Below are positions 47,200 through 61,822 of a stretch of DNA of 64,000 bases, in pieces. Under the pieces are notes generated by a model. The model did no database searches, had not been told where the DNA came from, and saw only the letters and a list, made by a program, of their open reading frames with translations. A program made the translations under genes and the position numbers. The DNA is from Diphasiastrum complanatum (taxonomy: Eukaryota; Streptophyta; Lycopodiopsida; Lycopodiales; Lycopodiaceae). The stretch covers positions 62,604,642 to 62,668,641 of the forward strand of contig CM055099.1 of the NCBI GenBank assembly GCA_029204225.1, written 5' to 3'. Position 1 is the first letter of the stretch; every line of letters starts with the position of its first letter.

Positions 47200-48760
47200 T
47201 GCTCAGAAACCTATTTTGAGTTATATTTTCAAAGAACCTGCATTTTATAGAAATTTTTAGTTTTTCTGAAGACTTTTCTTTTTTCTTATCTTTTTAAAAA
47301 GAAATAATTACGCTATACTAATTTTCTAATAGGTGGCCTCAAATGCCATTGGCCACCATTGACATGAGTTAGCATTCAAAGAGATATCAACACTTTGTGC
47401 TAGCCTCTTGCTTTCCGTTATAACCTACTGAATTTTTCACAATGTACTTATGTGAAACTTTAAAAGTCACAATATCACACGTGCATTTATTATTTCAAGA
47501 TTTGGACAAGTAATAATTGTGTAATGCATCTTTATTATTTTTAGACACATAATAAGTGCATTAAACTTTGTAAGGTACTCTTACTATTATTAGAAAGTAC
47601 AATTTTATTATTTTTAGAAAATTTAAACCTTAAACATACTATTATTAATAGACCGTTGGCTAATTTTAACAAAAAAAAACAAAAAAAAAAAAAATTCAGG
47701 TGGTTGTCACGACAGGGGAAGGCTCCCGCCCGGGGGCCTTACCCTATACAAAAAGTGAGAGAGTGGTAGAAATGTACACCGTTACATGAGTATCATTTTG
47801 AATTTGGCATTAAGTGAGAGAGTGGTAGCGATTTATCCCATTAGATGAGAATCTTTTTGAATTTGGCATTAAATGCATGTGCTAGATTTAGCCTCAAACA
47901 AAGGAAACCATGTTGTTATAGAATCAGAAGACCTAGCTTCCTATGTAACATCCTTCAAGTGTAGGACTTTCTCCTCTGCAAAGACATGAGCCAAAAGAGA
48001 AAAACTCTCCTTTTTGAAATCTGTGTTTTTGGAAAGCCTAGTATCAAGTTTTGTAATCATGATCAAGTAGGTATCCCATGTTAACATTTGACGAGGGCAA
48101 TAAGAATTCGTGAGCGTCCACCTCGAAGGGCAAATGTTTTGTTAAATTTGTTGTGTTTGATGTTGGTGAGAGATGCCATTTTGATTGAAATGTGCATATC
48201 ACATCATTCTAAAAATTATTTATAGTTATTTGCATACATGTCAGACAAAGTAAAATAATGATTGTTGCTACAAGCAAAGGATTTCCTTAAAAGGCAACTT
48301 CATAAGTGGTCTATTTTGCAAAAGAGCCATGAATTGGGACATAAAAGAGAGCAAATGTCGATTTTAATGGATTTTCAAATAATGTTAGTCCGTGAGCGAT
48401 GATGCAAAGAATAATAAACTATCTCCATAGAGCTTTGGAACTCAATGACTTGCATTATATTGGGAGTATGGGAATGACAAATATTTGGTCGAATTACTCA
48501 CATAGAATAAAAGTTTTCTATATTATTTGCAAATTTTAGTCTTTAATTGCAATGTTGACCTGGTGACCAGTGGCTCAATGAACTTACAAGAATATGAACA
48601 AATATATATGATTTGTGTTCTCAATTGGAAAAATTTCAAAAAAAATCTACAAAAAGATATGAAAGAAGATGTGACGTCCTTTTATCAACAAAATTGGCAA
48701 CAAAAGGATGTATATTCTGAATAAAATAGAAAAGAGGTCCCAATCTTAATATTTGGCACT
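47200..48760. other. gene-free spacer with a 61-bp tandem duplication
   Basis: Two copies of about 61 bp ('aagtgagagagtggtag...tttgaatttggcatt') lie at 47,753-47,813 and 47,814-47,874. A GC-rich patch is at 47,715-47,745. A plus-strand coding-like scrap near 48,270-48,410 (KRQLHKWSI-like) is not recognised. The remainder is AT-rich. Confidence 0.45.
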
Positions 48761-48769
48761 CATATCCCT

Positions 48770-49110
48770 AGAAACGGCACCAAAGACATAGGACAATTGA
48801 GATCAAGCTCTTAGATAATGCTTTAAGACACACCAAAGGACCCAACTTCACCTTCTCTCGGTACAATTCTAAGTGGAATCTCTTTGATCCCCCCAACTCT
48901 AGAAGTCTAGGTTTCTCCGTACTCACAAAATCAGACTTGGTAAGTATAGAATTTTCTCCCTTAGGATCCTCCAGCTTTCACTACCAGTTCATGCCAACTA
49001 TAGGGGTAATGTGTCACATGTCTGCTCTAAGTGCAAAACATCATATGAGGATGTGACACATTTGTTTTTTTTCACTATTATGCTCCTTTATGAAAATATG
49101 TGACTGACCT
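48770..49110 (+). pseudogene. retroelement-like coding scrap with Cys-x2-Cys...His motif
   Basis: Short plus-strand stretches read KWNLFDPPNSRSLGFSVLTKS-like (about 48,870-48,940) and, further on, NYRGNVSHVCSKCKTS followed by EDVTHLFF (about 48,995-49,065). A CxxC-(E/D)-x-THLFF arrangement resembles the C-terminal zinc-knuckle-like region of LINE ORF2 proteins. The evidence is weak, the frames are short and the family call is tentative. Confidence 0.25.
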
Positions 49111-49119
49111 TTTTATTGC

Positions 49120-51640
49120 GCGCTTTCATGTTAGATTTAGGAGGTTCAGCTATACGAATTTATTGCTAAAACATTTGGCTAGATAGAAATAGCAGAGAAT
49201 TCGGGACTGGTGACTTTGTCATCTCCCCTCTGCTTTTAATTAAAGAGACTGATAAACTGATGCTCCTGTAAGTTGTTATTTTACTAGTTTCTACTTTCTA
49301 TAAAATTATTTATCTATGGTTAGTTTTTTTGAGAAAAAAAAAAAAAGACACTAAAGCTATAAAGGTCTAACATGGTTATGCACCACATGGTGAGTATTAA
49401 ATCATAGTGTGAATTGTAGCCAATGGTAATCTAATCCTCTTGGACCATTTATCTTCTTTTTTGTGGGTTTATCTCCCATATAGAAATTAAAAAAAGGAAA
49501 AGAACCTAACTTTGAGCTTATGGCTCTCCAAAAGGTATGTCCTAAGCCAAAATTAACTAAAAATTATAGTTATGAATATGTGTTGACATTGGATACTCTC
49601 CAATAAAAAATAAAAAAGAGTTCTATTTGCAAGATTATAATAGTTCACAAATGAAATGCATGATAAACATTCATGTGTTTTGAACCTTTGTAAGATCTCG
49701 TGTCCTCTCAATCTCTCAATCTTTTACATACGCGAATAAAAAATAAGGAATCATTTACATCGAAGAGACTCGCACTCCTTCAATTGAGGCAAAAGGCAAA
49801 TCAATAGCAAATAGTTGAAGTGGCCCTAATAGGTGGATGCCCTCTTGATTTGTGTCTCTCAATCTTGAATGGTTATATTGGGTCCAATTTAGATAAAATG
49901 ATCATTTTAAAGACAAGTGGCCTATAATATTTACCTTAGGCCCTTAATGTCATTAATTGGAATAAGCTTTGCAAAGCCTTTCTATTATGCTTCTTTGGAA
50001 CAAAGTACATTGAATCAATTATTAGTACTTCAATCTAAGAAAATATTTCCAACTATTCTATGAAGAATTCTCTAAGTCCTCCATAATTTGGAATATGTTT
50101 ATGATTGCCAAAGCACGCTATACTACATCTTGCTATAATATTTGAAATGTTGATACAACTAATTTAGATGTTTTATGGATGCTTTGATGTCATAAGATAT
50201 TGAAAAGACACAAAACCTATGAATGAGCTTGGACATCCCAATTGAAATCATGAAATGACATATCCAACACTTTTAGATATAGACAACCTTGAGATCAAAA
50301 ACCAAGACATGTGTAACATGCAATGTTGAATTGCTACATATATGTCAAATGTCCTTGCTTATTATGAAATATCTATAGATGATATATAGATCTCTAAATA
50401 CCTCAATATGTTGTTGTTCTGAACTTAAAGTCTCCCCTCTTTAAAAATATTGTATTTTATAAAATATGGCACTTATGAATAAGATTATATGTTTATAGGT
50501 ACTCACAAATGATAGAAAAACTTAATATAAGCCAGTTAAATCCTTATCAAAAATATCAATAGAATAATACAACAACAATTTTGCCATTCTTCATGGTTTT
50601 ATCATATTTGGCACCCAACATTTATTTTCAATTTTGCGTAGGAAGTGTGAAGTGAGTAATTGGAATAGTTTCTTTAACACGAAATCTTTTGAAATGGAAC
50701 AATATCCTAAAAACGGGTAACTATTTTTTGATTATTTAATTTTTGCCAAGAACATGTTTTTTCATGGAAATTTTTCTCTAAATCACAAATATTTTTTGCA
50801 AACAATATATTTTTTAGCAAAAAAAAAAACCTTGTAAAATGTCAAAAATTTAATAAAATCTTTAAAATTAAAAACATTCAAAATAAACAAAATAAGCAAA
50901 ATATATAGACATTTATGGTGTTTTGATAGTCTAAATCGACTTTCATGAAAATAACTTGCAGAATACATTTGAAGCCAGTTACAGTAAATCCGCAAATTTT
51001 AAAAACACGGAAAATAAATTATACTTTTTTTTACAATTCAAATTCCAAAGAACTCTCACTAAATTCTCTCAACTTAGTGCTTAAAATATTATCAAGGCCA
51101 ACTTTTTCAGATGAAGAAGTTGACGATCCATCTTTCTCATTACAGTCTACTGGCAAGTTCTCACCCAAATCCACCAGTAAAAATTCTATTTTAATTTTTT
51201 AGAAAAAATTTAAAGCAACCAACATGGACAAATATGTCAACACTATTTGTTTTTTATTTTCTCTAGCAGTATTATCAAGTTGCAAGTAACTAATCTCAAA
51301 AAGACTATTGCCAAATTCAACTATTATTATGTAAATTATGGTAATGGTCAAGTTTGGATTATTTCAAACATTGGGATAATTGAAATACACTTCAGATTGC
51401 AAGGTGTCATTGAATATAAGAGCTCCAACCAAATGAACTTAGATACAATCCACTTTGTTTAGATTTTTTGGCAGCCTCACAAAATGTGGTAGTAGCATTT
51501 TCTTTTGGTCCATCCCATCAATTATGAGACCCAAGTACTTTTAAAAAAGCTCCAAACACTTTTTCATGTGTTTGGCAAGCTTTTGTCTTTCTATTGTTTG
51601 TTGCTCTCTGTGAATTTGAAGTGACTTTGTAATGTTGTCT
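49120..51640. other. gene-free AT-rich spacer
   Basis: No gene, RNA or clear element is seen on either strand. Long A and T runs dominate, and open frames here are AT-driven without motifs. Confidence 0.5.
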
Positions 51641-51646
51641 AAAAAA

Positions 51647-52904
51647 TCACACACAAAAATAATTTAGTAAGTGAGAGTAAAAGAAATTCAAACTGGGTGG
51701 TTGAAAAAAATGACAACATTTAGTAAGTGTCAAATATTCTTTTCTGAGGAATTTTTGTTGTTCTTTGAGCGCTTTCAACTGCTCGTCAGACATTTTGGAT
51801 TTTTTTGAGATTCTTACCGAATCAAAATCTCTCTTCCACAGTTTCATGAAATAAGAATAACTTAGATGCTGAACATTCTTCAACATTACAAAATCTTTGT
51901 ATATCATGAATATTTTCAATTTCGAGAAATTGTCTGAAAGGTGAAAACATAAAGAATTTGGGAGTTTCTCTATGCATGTCTATAAAATACGTCAACCATG
52001 CTTTTGCAATTATGGAGTCTGGAGAAACAGTTCGACCTTGAACAGATTTTTGAAGACTAGGATTCTTTTTTAATCTTGTGTGAATACAACCAAGTCTAGA
52101 ATTTCCAATTGCATGGACAACCTTGAAAGTCTTGTAACAAACTTTAGTTGTTTCTAGAAAGTAAGTGAAAACTTTCCTATTAGGCCTTACAAATGAACAA
52201 AGATAATAATTTTGATCATTTTTTGTCTTTGGCTCGAGCGAATTTTTTTAATTTTGACAAAGGTTAACAGGAGGAAATACAACAAACTAAGTTTCTGACT
52301 CTACGAATTTCACGAGGTTCCAGCAATTGTTTTTGACGTGAGATCATTTCTTGACTTGATTATAGATCTCTTAAAAATTTCTCTTTTCCTTTGGATTTTG
52401 CTTTGTATGAAAAACTTGGGACATTGGCACCTAAAGGTACTGATATTAAATCCATACCCGTTAAAGGTGTGGGTTGATTATCTACCACTTCATTATCTTG
52501 GTTTTCAGTATAAGGCTCTAAGCTTTCAAAAATCTCTATTACATTCAAAATATTGATCTCTTGGACTTCACAACATTGAATGGAACGGGCCTTTGTATTT
52601 GCCTTGACTTCCTCAAGGAAAGATTGCCACGTCGTAGGATGGTGGACTAGCTAGAATCACTAACTGAGTGCTTCCTTGATTCCGAACCACTGTGAATCTT
52701 TGGTGAAGGAGAGCAATACACTGCTCTAGGATTTACGAGACACAACGACGAGGACGAAGTCATACAAAAGTTATTAGCTTGTGTTGAACTTGGAGTCACC
52801 TTGTGGTTCACAGTTGTAATTTTGATGTCGGCAGATGATGAACTCGTAGAAACACCATCGTAATAAGTTACAACAGGAAGAATTAAAGAAGATGAGCTTT
52901 CCAT
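51647..52904 (-). pseudogene. decayed transposase-like gene of a dispersed family
   Basis: The minus strand has coding-like blocks in order: a Ser/Thr-rich N-terminus (52,904-52,647), an acidic linker (52,548-52,360), then a conserved-looking core (about 52,150-51,720). The core contains CYKTFKVVHAIGNSRL, GRTVSPDSIIAKAWL, YSYFMKLWKRDF and a following basic segment. This layout recalls a large repeated plant/algal transposase-like family (DUF7869-type neighbours), from memory only. Frames shift and stops occur between blocks, so it is not functional. It ends in AT-rich sequence near 51,640. Confidence 0.38.
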
Positions 52905-53563
52905 TGCTAAACAAACAAATGAAGGTATGCTAGTTTGAATATATTATGATATCCAAAAAACAACAAAGCAAACAAGAACATTTGAAGACCTAAGCATGAA
53001 ATGATTTTAGACTGCCCACCACATCTTTCAGTAGTTAGATAAATATTTTGGGCAAAAGTCAAGGCCCAGAGACCTTTGAATTTAGAGGTACCTTAAAATT
53101 TTAGGCTGACATTATGGTCTAAGTAAAATTAAACAAGAGACCATGTCCTTAATTAGGGCAAAATTACGAGAGAGGGAGAATTGTGCGCTAGTTAATATAA
53201 AATTTTAGGCCAATGTTACTGTTGGGACAAAATTTTAAGAACCGACTCGTGATAACCACAAAGATGGGCTTTGTCGTGTCATTTTCTTTAAGCTAAACCC
53301 AATCAAATTAGCTAGTGTTGTAATTCGTTACAAAATCCTAAGAATTCAAACTAACATTCATGGTTTTGCCAAACATTTTAGCAGGTACCATTTGCATGAA
53401 GATGGTTGCACCATGATGAAAATCGGAGGCTTCCATGCCTCATAAAGATCACAAAGATCATAGAGATCAAGATCATAAGATGAACAAAAGTGTTGATTAT
53501 CAAGATTAAGCATTCTAGCTGACTAGTCCACATACTATGAACTTTATCCATGATGGATCTAAT
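52905..53563. other. gene-free spacer
   Basis: No gene is supported. The phrase 'aaattttaggc' with similar following bases occurs at about 53,095 and 53,204, a possible small duplication. Confidence 0.4.
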
Positions 53564-55600
53564 CTAGAAATCAAACACAATCTTGATCTTCTTGAGGCTA
53601 AACACTTTCTCAAGGATGTAAGTGTCCTTCAAGGATGATTCACTTAATCTTAAGAGAAGTTTACAAATTGCCTCAAGCCATGTAAAAACATGATTTGCAT
53701 ATTTTGTGATCATCCTCCTTTGAAAGCTTGGATTCATAAGCAATATTAAGAGATTTCGCACTAACTCTCGGATCCAATTTGTAGATGCCTTCATATCTAG
53801 ATCCATGTGCAAGGATCTCACCATCCTTCTTGATCACACAATTGTCAATATGGAAATTGACATCAAGGCCACCATCAAGTAATTGGCCAACACTTGTAAG
53901 ATTCTTTGTAAGCTTGGGAACAAAAAGAACCTTGTGAAGAGATAGAACTTTTGATGATGCAAGTTTCAAGGGAATAGTCCCTACTCCTTCAATTTTGTAC
54001 TCTTGATAACTTGCAATATATATGGACTTCTTGATTCCTTCATAAGGCATTATATATGAGAAGAAATCCTTGGAGCTACACATATGAGATGATGCTCTAC
54101 TATCAATATACCAAGAGTCATCCTTTTTGAAGGTGTAAGAGGAGAAGCTTGATGCCATAAGAGAGCCTTCTCCATCACTTGCAATAAAGTCTTCTTTCTC
54201 ATGAGAGATGTTGGCTTGCTTGAGTTGGTCCTTCTTCTTGAAGCAATTGGTGGCATAGTGGCCTTTCTTGCCACAAAAAAAGCACTTAACATCTTTTTCT
54301 TCTTTTTTGAACTGGTATCTTGAGAGGAATCATCTTCCTCTTCATCTTGAACTTTTTTTTTGTCCTTAGAGAAGTGATGGTGTTGCTTTTTGATCTTCTC
54401 TTTGTGCTTGGCAAATAAAACTTTGTCATCACCATTATGATTGAGTGACAATTTGTCCATCCTTAATAGCTTGTTCTCATGCCTTGATTATTTATCTATT
54501 AGCACTCCTTTCAAAGCTTCCAAGGTTGGTAGCTCCTCCTTGCAATAAATGTTGCTTCTCTCTCACTATAGGATCCTTGAAAGGTGTACTACCAATCTCT
54601 CTCAAACTAGATCAACCTCTCATCAATTGATGGAGTATAGGAAAAGTTTGGGTCAAACTATCTTTGGCATGTGTGAAACAATCAAAGAATCTGTAAATCA
54701 CTCCAATACAATGGAATTGTAAGCAACAATGTGGCTATGGCCTCAAAAAGTTGACTAGATCTCAAATAGATGACATTGGCAAGCCTCTTTTTGAATTTTT
54801 TGGTCAAAGTAGAAAGATATGATCAAACCAAATGTGTCCACACAGGTCTAGGTGCTCTACCTAACCCTCTTCAAAAGCTTATAACTTTTGATTGGCTCAC
54901 CAAATCGATTGAAACAAATTGCTACAAAAACTAGACAAAAAGTACCTTTCAAACAAGCTATCTAGCACCAAATTTGGATCTAACTTGGAAGAGAACTTTC
55001 CAGATAACCTTGGCTATACTTCACACATGCCTGAGCAGGGAATTCCATACAGTCTCTAAAATGATTCAATCATTATGATAATGAACCCTCTTGTTCCAAA
55101 TTTGCTTGAGATAGCATGGGAGATGCAATCAACACTCTCTAGATCTTGATTTTCATGAAATTTTTTAAACTATGGATGATAGATGCATCAAAAGCTTAGG
55201 TAGCTTTGATACCGTGTGAACATTCACATGTGTGGGAATGCCCTAGTGTGTGAAATTGATCTCCTAAACTTGGCTCATGCACTATAGATCTTCTATTAAT
55301 TGAAATCCAAGATCAATGACAAAATCTAAGGCAAAGAGACCATTATACATGCATTCATTCATTACCAAGGGTATTTCACACATGTGGAAACATGTACTGC
55401 TGAAAACTAAGTCCCAACAAGCTCCTCTCCTCGGGTAGAGAGAGAAATCACCACTTTTGGTGAAGGGTAGAGAGAAATACACTCAAAATTGATGAATCTC
55501 CAAATTGACTCAAAACTCACATTGAATTATGATTGGTAAGAAAGTACATATAGAACTCGTGGAGATCCAAGCTTGATGTATGGGTCCTGTTGCTTGCACC
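53564..55600 (-). mobile_element. Ty1/copia element I: gag end, protease, primer site and LTR
   Basis: The minus strand shows a degenerate primer site (CGGTATCAAAGC, 55,214-55,203) with an LTR starting at about 55,215 (outer end about 55,600). Gag remains lie in 54.9-54.2 kb, with a Lys/Asp/Ser-rich end and a zinc-knuckle remnant. The copia protease region is at 54,158-53,673 (WYIDSRASSHM; FVPKLTKNLTSVGQLL, the usual LYVPxLxxNLLSVGQL box). Further pol is absent, so it is a broken fragment. Its LTR resembles debris at 1-540 and 2150-2480. Confidence 0.78.
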
Positions 55601-56004
55601 CTTCACAATTTGGATTCTTGTAGTATTGATGGTCACCGGTAGATGTGGCCATTGAAAAATGCCTTAATAATCCAAATAGGACTATAGTATGAATTGGTAC
55701 TCTTCATAGTTTGGTTAAAATTCTACACTCTATTACATACGTTGTCTTTTGTACCACAATTGTTTTGCCACTGTTATATGCTTTCATAAACCTTTGAGAT
55801 TGCAAATGTGACACATGGCCAATATCCTAATGGTCCGAGCATAAGATATGTCATGCCATTAAGTCCTCCTTGGCTAAGGCACATTGGTCCAAAAGCCAAT
55901 CTCCATTATGCATTTTTGTTACATCCTTGTTTTTTCCATTTTCTTTTTCTTTTTTGAGCTATGTCACGGTAGCAGTAAGCTATTGTGATGATTTATTACA
56001 GATT
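55601..56004. other. gene-free spacer containing a dispersed 65-bp repeat
   Basis: No gene. Positions 55,808-55,872 are a diverged copy of 46,432-46,496; both share 'gccattaagtcctcc'. 'acatggccaatatc' here also matches 'acgtggccaatatc' at 45,865. Confidence 0.55.
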
Positions 56005-57740
<1,736 letters not shown>

Positions 57741-57744
57741 GGAA

Positions 57745-58500
57745 AGCAAGCTTCATGTATGCTAAATTTGTACTTATGTTACACAGATGCATATAATTGA
57801 CTTCTATATGCGTAAGTTACTACTTATACATACATGTATAAAGATGATGGTGCTTATTGCTTATAGCTGGTCTCAGATTATATATAAAAAAGATTTTCGA
57901 AAATCTCATTTCTTGTATGAAGAAAAGATATGTGTTAACCTGAAGAAATAGAAATTGGGACAATGGCTGAGTTATAGTATAGGTTCATTTGAACATAAAA
58001 AAAAACCGGGTTTTTGTTAATATGACAGAGAATCCCTACAACTTTATGATTATGAAAATGGATTTTGGAAATCAAGTTTCATGTATGCTGAATTAGTACT
58101 TATGGTGCACAGCGGCATGTACTGACTTCTGTATGCGTAAGTTACTACTTACACATACATGAATCAAAATATGACGATTCTTATTTCGTATACTTAGTAT
58201 CAGATTATATATAAAAAAGATTTGGAGCAACCTCATTTATAATATTAAACCAACAATCTGTTAACCCCGGAAGAGATAGAAAATGGGGAAAAGGCTGAAT
58301 TCTAATATATTTTCATTAGAACTTCAAAAATAATTGGATTTTCCATAAATGGCAATACGGTTTCCTCAATTTTTTAAAAAAGGAAACGATAGAAAATCCC
58401 TACAACTGTCTACATACTGTAAAGCAGTTTTTTGTCATTTTACAAAAAAAAAGGCCGGATTTTTGTTAATATGACAGATAATCCCTGCGATATTCTATAT
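57745..58500. repeat. diverged tandem duplication, unit about 325 bp
   Basis: Copy one starts near 57,745 and copy two near 58,069. Both contain 'ttcatgtatgct', 'tatgcgtaagttactactta', 'cagattatatataaaaaaga' and 'gttaacc' in order. A phrase with 'gatttttgttaatatgaca' follows at about 58,008 and again at 58,458. No coding sequence is present. Confidence 0.78.
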
Positions 58501-58841
58501 AATATAAGGTAGGTTGTGTTCTTCTCGTGATTGGATAATTTCTTATGACATGAACAACATGTCATAATACACATAAAATCAGATGTATAATGCACAAAAT
58601 ATCATAAATACTCTTTTTAGACTTGTATAAGCAGAGTACACAAGGTGATCTAGTCATACATGTGCAAAATATAGAATATAAAAGAGTATATACTTGTATA
58701 TAATATTAATAACATACAAAACATTTGATCGTAACATAACTTGGCAATTACGAGTCAATGTTTTAACACAATGGTTTAATAGACGTTACATACTGTAAAT
58801 CATTATTATTTACATGGTCACATATACTTCTAAATGTATAC

Positions 58842-58848
<7 letters not shown>

Positions 58849-58875
<27 letters not shown>
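58849..58875. repeat. (TA)n microsatellite
   Basis: A TA dinucleotide run embedded in AT-rich spacer. Confidence 0.9.
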
Positions 58876-58879
<4 letters not shown>

Positions 58880-59386
58880 GCATATACACATATAATACTT
58901 GACTTCACAACTGTGTGGTGTATGGTGTACAAGCATACACGTAACGTTCATATTATTTGATAGTATGGAACATCCTTGGAATATGATAAAGTACCATTAC
59001 ATTTTTTTTGCTTATCATTACTAGAGACGTCTATGGATGGAAACTGATGATGTCAAAAGATTACAAAAAGAGGAATAATAATTAGTTTGAAAAAGATGAT
59101 AATATGACATTTTACTTTTGAGTTAAATGAGATTTCCATATTGTGTAGTACGTTTTCAAGTTGCGACATGGATAACAACTGAGAATAGGTGTAGACACCT
59201 GCAGTTCCCACAAGAATCCCTTGTTCTTACTTGGATGTTATTGTGGATGGATGCAGGTGAGCTTATTCTCCTCAGGTTGATACGTACCACGTTTGGTATG
59301 GAATGGAACTGTACGGGAACATTACAAATTGACTTATTTATGTAATGTATGATTAGCATTTATTGTTGTTTAGTTTTGTTAGGTTT

Positions 59387-59387
<1 letters not shown>

Positions 59388-59434
<47 letters not shown>
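59388..59434. repeat. (CA)n microsatellite
   Basis: A CA run followed by degenerate CA/TA-rich sequence to about 59,535. Confidence 0.95.
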
Positions 59435-59443
<9 letters not shown>

Positions 59444-59719
59444 TTATACATACACACACATACATATACACAGAAAAGCACATTTATACATAAATACATA
59501 CACATACATGCATACATATACACACATACATACATGAAGGCACGCTCTAAAAGTCCAAACATAATCTCCGACACTAATCCTAGAATCTACAGACTAACCT
59601 AACCTAAACCCCAATCCTAATCTTCCCTAACATCTCTATTGCATGTCCACAATCCTTAAATCTAACTCTAAAATCTTAACTCGTAATCCTAAAATTTAAA
59701 ATCCTAACTCTAACCCTTA

Positions 59720-61065
59720 GCATTACTCGAAACAAACTACTAAAGCACTTCCAATATACAATGTTTTGAGTGCACCTGGCCACTCCTGCCATATCGGTAA
59801 ATCGGTCCTCACTATAATTAATCAACACTCGTACACTTGCTGTATTTTGCACTCTCGATAGTGCCACATACAGTTGACCATGGCTAAATACTGGACGTGG
59901 CAAATACAATCCAATAATGACAATAGTCTGCCCTTGCACCTTGTTTATTGTCATGGCGAAAGCCACTTTGATAGGAAATTGTACTCTTTGCAATTCAAAC
60001 GACAAATCTGAATTGCTCGGCATTAAAGAAAAACATGGAATGAGAATTCTACTCCCTATATTCTTCCCAGTATCTCTGTCTCTATGACTTGTCTGCCCAA
60101 TCTACGAATGATAAGTCCTGTACCATTGCACAATCCCTTGGGCGACGCTATCGACCACAACAACATCACTATCATGCCAACCTTCACCAAGTTATGTGGA
60201 GGCATCTACTTGGTTGCAAGCTGTTCAAAAACTCTACTAGGTACACATCATAGTCATCACGCTCAACCACGCTATCAACACTTTAAAACATGCAAGCATC
60301 ACCAGGAAGTTGCTCATCCATGTTTTTGTTCAATGAGGTCAATATTGCACAGTTTCTTAAAAAATAAACATCCATGTAACGTCGTGCAATATTGGGAAAA
60401 GTGAATGAAAGCATTTCACACACATCGCACATCCTTAGACACATACACTCCGGCAAAGAAATCAAATCCAAACCGCGTTGCACGGATGCGGGCTCGCGAC
60501 CATCTCCAATACTCAACAAATACTCTACAAACCTCGACTGCTCGTTCCTATCGGCTCCCTCCACACCCATAACACGCATGTTCATTGATAGTTTGTGCAC
60601 CTCCATATATTCCACAAATGTGAACACTTCAGTGAAGCACTCACAATTTGTGCACGACTGTCCCGTCATACTATCGGGAGCACCCGACTGAAATCAGCAC
60701 CAAAAATGATCGGAACTCCTCCAAATGGAGTATCAATACCCAATATGCCCCATAGAGACCGATCCACACACTTGATGGCATACTTATGTATCGTGGGAGC
60801 CTCGTCCCAAATAATGAGTCGACATGCCATCAAAAGCTTATCTAACGGAGACTGTTTTGAGATGTTTCATGTCGAGCCTTCATTCAATTCTATTGGAGGA
60901 ATTCCAAATCTAGAGTGCATGGTCCTACCACCTTTCATTAACAATGCAACGATCCTCGACGATGCAATTGCCAAGTCAAACCACAAACTCCTGAATATTA
61001 GACAAAAGAACAACCTATCGAAGAATGAGAAGAACGAATGCGCCAGCAGCCGCAGATCCAACTAT
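59720..61065 (-). mobile_element. Helitron helicase (PIF1-like) remnant
   Basis: The minus strand shows successive PIF1-family helicase motifs of a Helitron Rep/Hel protein: GGRTMHSRF (about 60,930-60,905), Walker B IIWDEAP (60,815-60,796), GGVPIIFGADFSRVLP (about 60,725-60,680), VHKLSMNMR (about 60,600-60,570), LPGDA (near 60,300), NGTGLIIRRLG (about 60,130-60,095) and the C-terminal AFAMTINKVQGQT with SHGQLYVALSR (59,970-59,850). The Walker A segment and the Rep (HUH) part are not seen, and the motifs are spread over different frames with stops between, so the copy is dead. It ends abruptly at the copia RT fragment near 61,075. Confidence 0.83.
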
Positions 61066-61079
61066 TGAAGGTTGACAAG

Positions 61080-61822
61080 AATTCAGAGACCCCTCGAAAA
61101 ATTCATCGATAACCTCCAGTAGATTAAAGTCACAGACTTCGAATTCTATGGTTTCACCGAGGAACCAATGACATATTTGGAAGTAATTCAGAATCCTGAA
61201 GGCGAATTTTAGAAGCAAGACATGTTAGAAGAGATCGAATCAATGATGCAGAAGCAGGCGTAAACACTCGAATCACTACCCGAAGGAAAGAAGAAACTCG
61301 ACTACAAATGGATATATAAGAAGAAGCTAAAATCAGATGGTAGTGTCGGAAGATACAAAGCTCGACTTGTCACGAAATGCTACACTCAGAAGTATGGTAT
61401 GATCGACTACTTTAATACATACTCACCAATGGTCAAGATGTCAAGCATCCGATTACTCCTTGTTTATGCTACAAACTATGATTTGGAAATACATCAAATA
61501 GATGTCAAAATAGCCTTTCTCCACAGAGACTTAGACGAAGAAATTTTCATGAAGCATTCTAAAGGTTATGAAGACCCGAATAATCGAGATTATGCTTGTC
61601 GGTTGCACAGACATATCTATGGTCTAAAACAGGCCTTACGATCTTGGTATAAGAAGCTCGATCATCTTCTGAAGTCTCTAGACTTCTATTTGACACAACC
61701 TGACTACAATGTTTACATTAAAAGAATAGAAGGAAAGTTCATGATTTTGACAATATTTCTGGATGATTCTTTGATGATAGAAAATTGTCTGACTTTGATA
61801 AATGAAACAAAGAGTCAAATAT
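61080..61822 (+). mobile_element. Ty1/copia element J: reverse transcriptase fragment
   Basis: Plus-strand copia RT. The well-kept part (61,399-61,822) has TYSPMVKMSSIRLLL, IHQIDVKIAFLHRDLDEEIFM, YGLKQALRSWYKKLD and a catalytic box LDDSL-like segment. Before it (61,090-61,398) is more diverged RT leader coding. It is cut on the right exactly at 61,823 by the LTR of a younger copia. It is a fragment, otherwise only mildly decayed. Confidence 0.85.

Noticed and set aside
59580-59720. Interstitial telomere-like block
   Set aside because: 'cctaa' words are irregular and never form a clean CCCTAAA array. Kept only as a remark in the Helitron finding.
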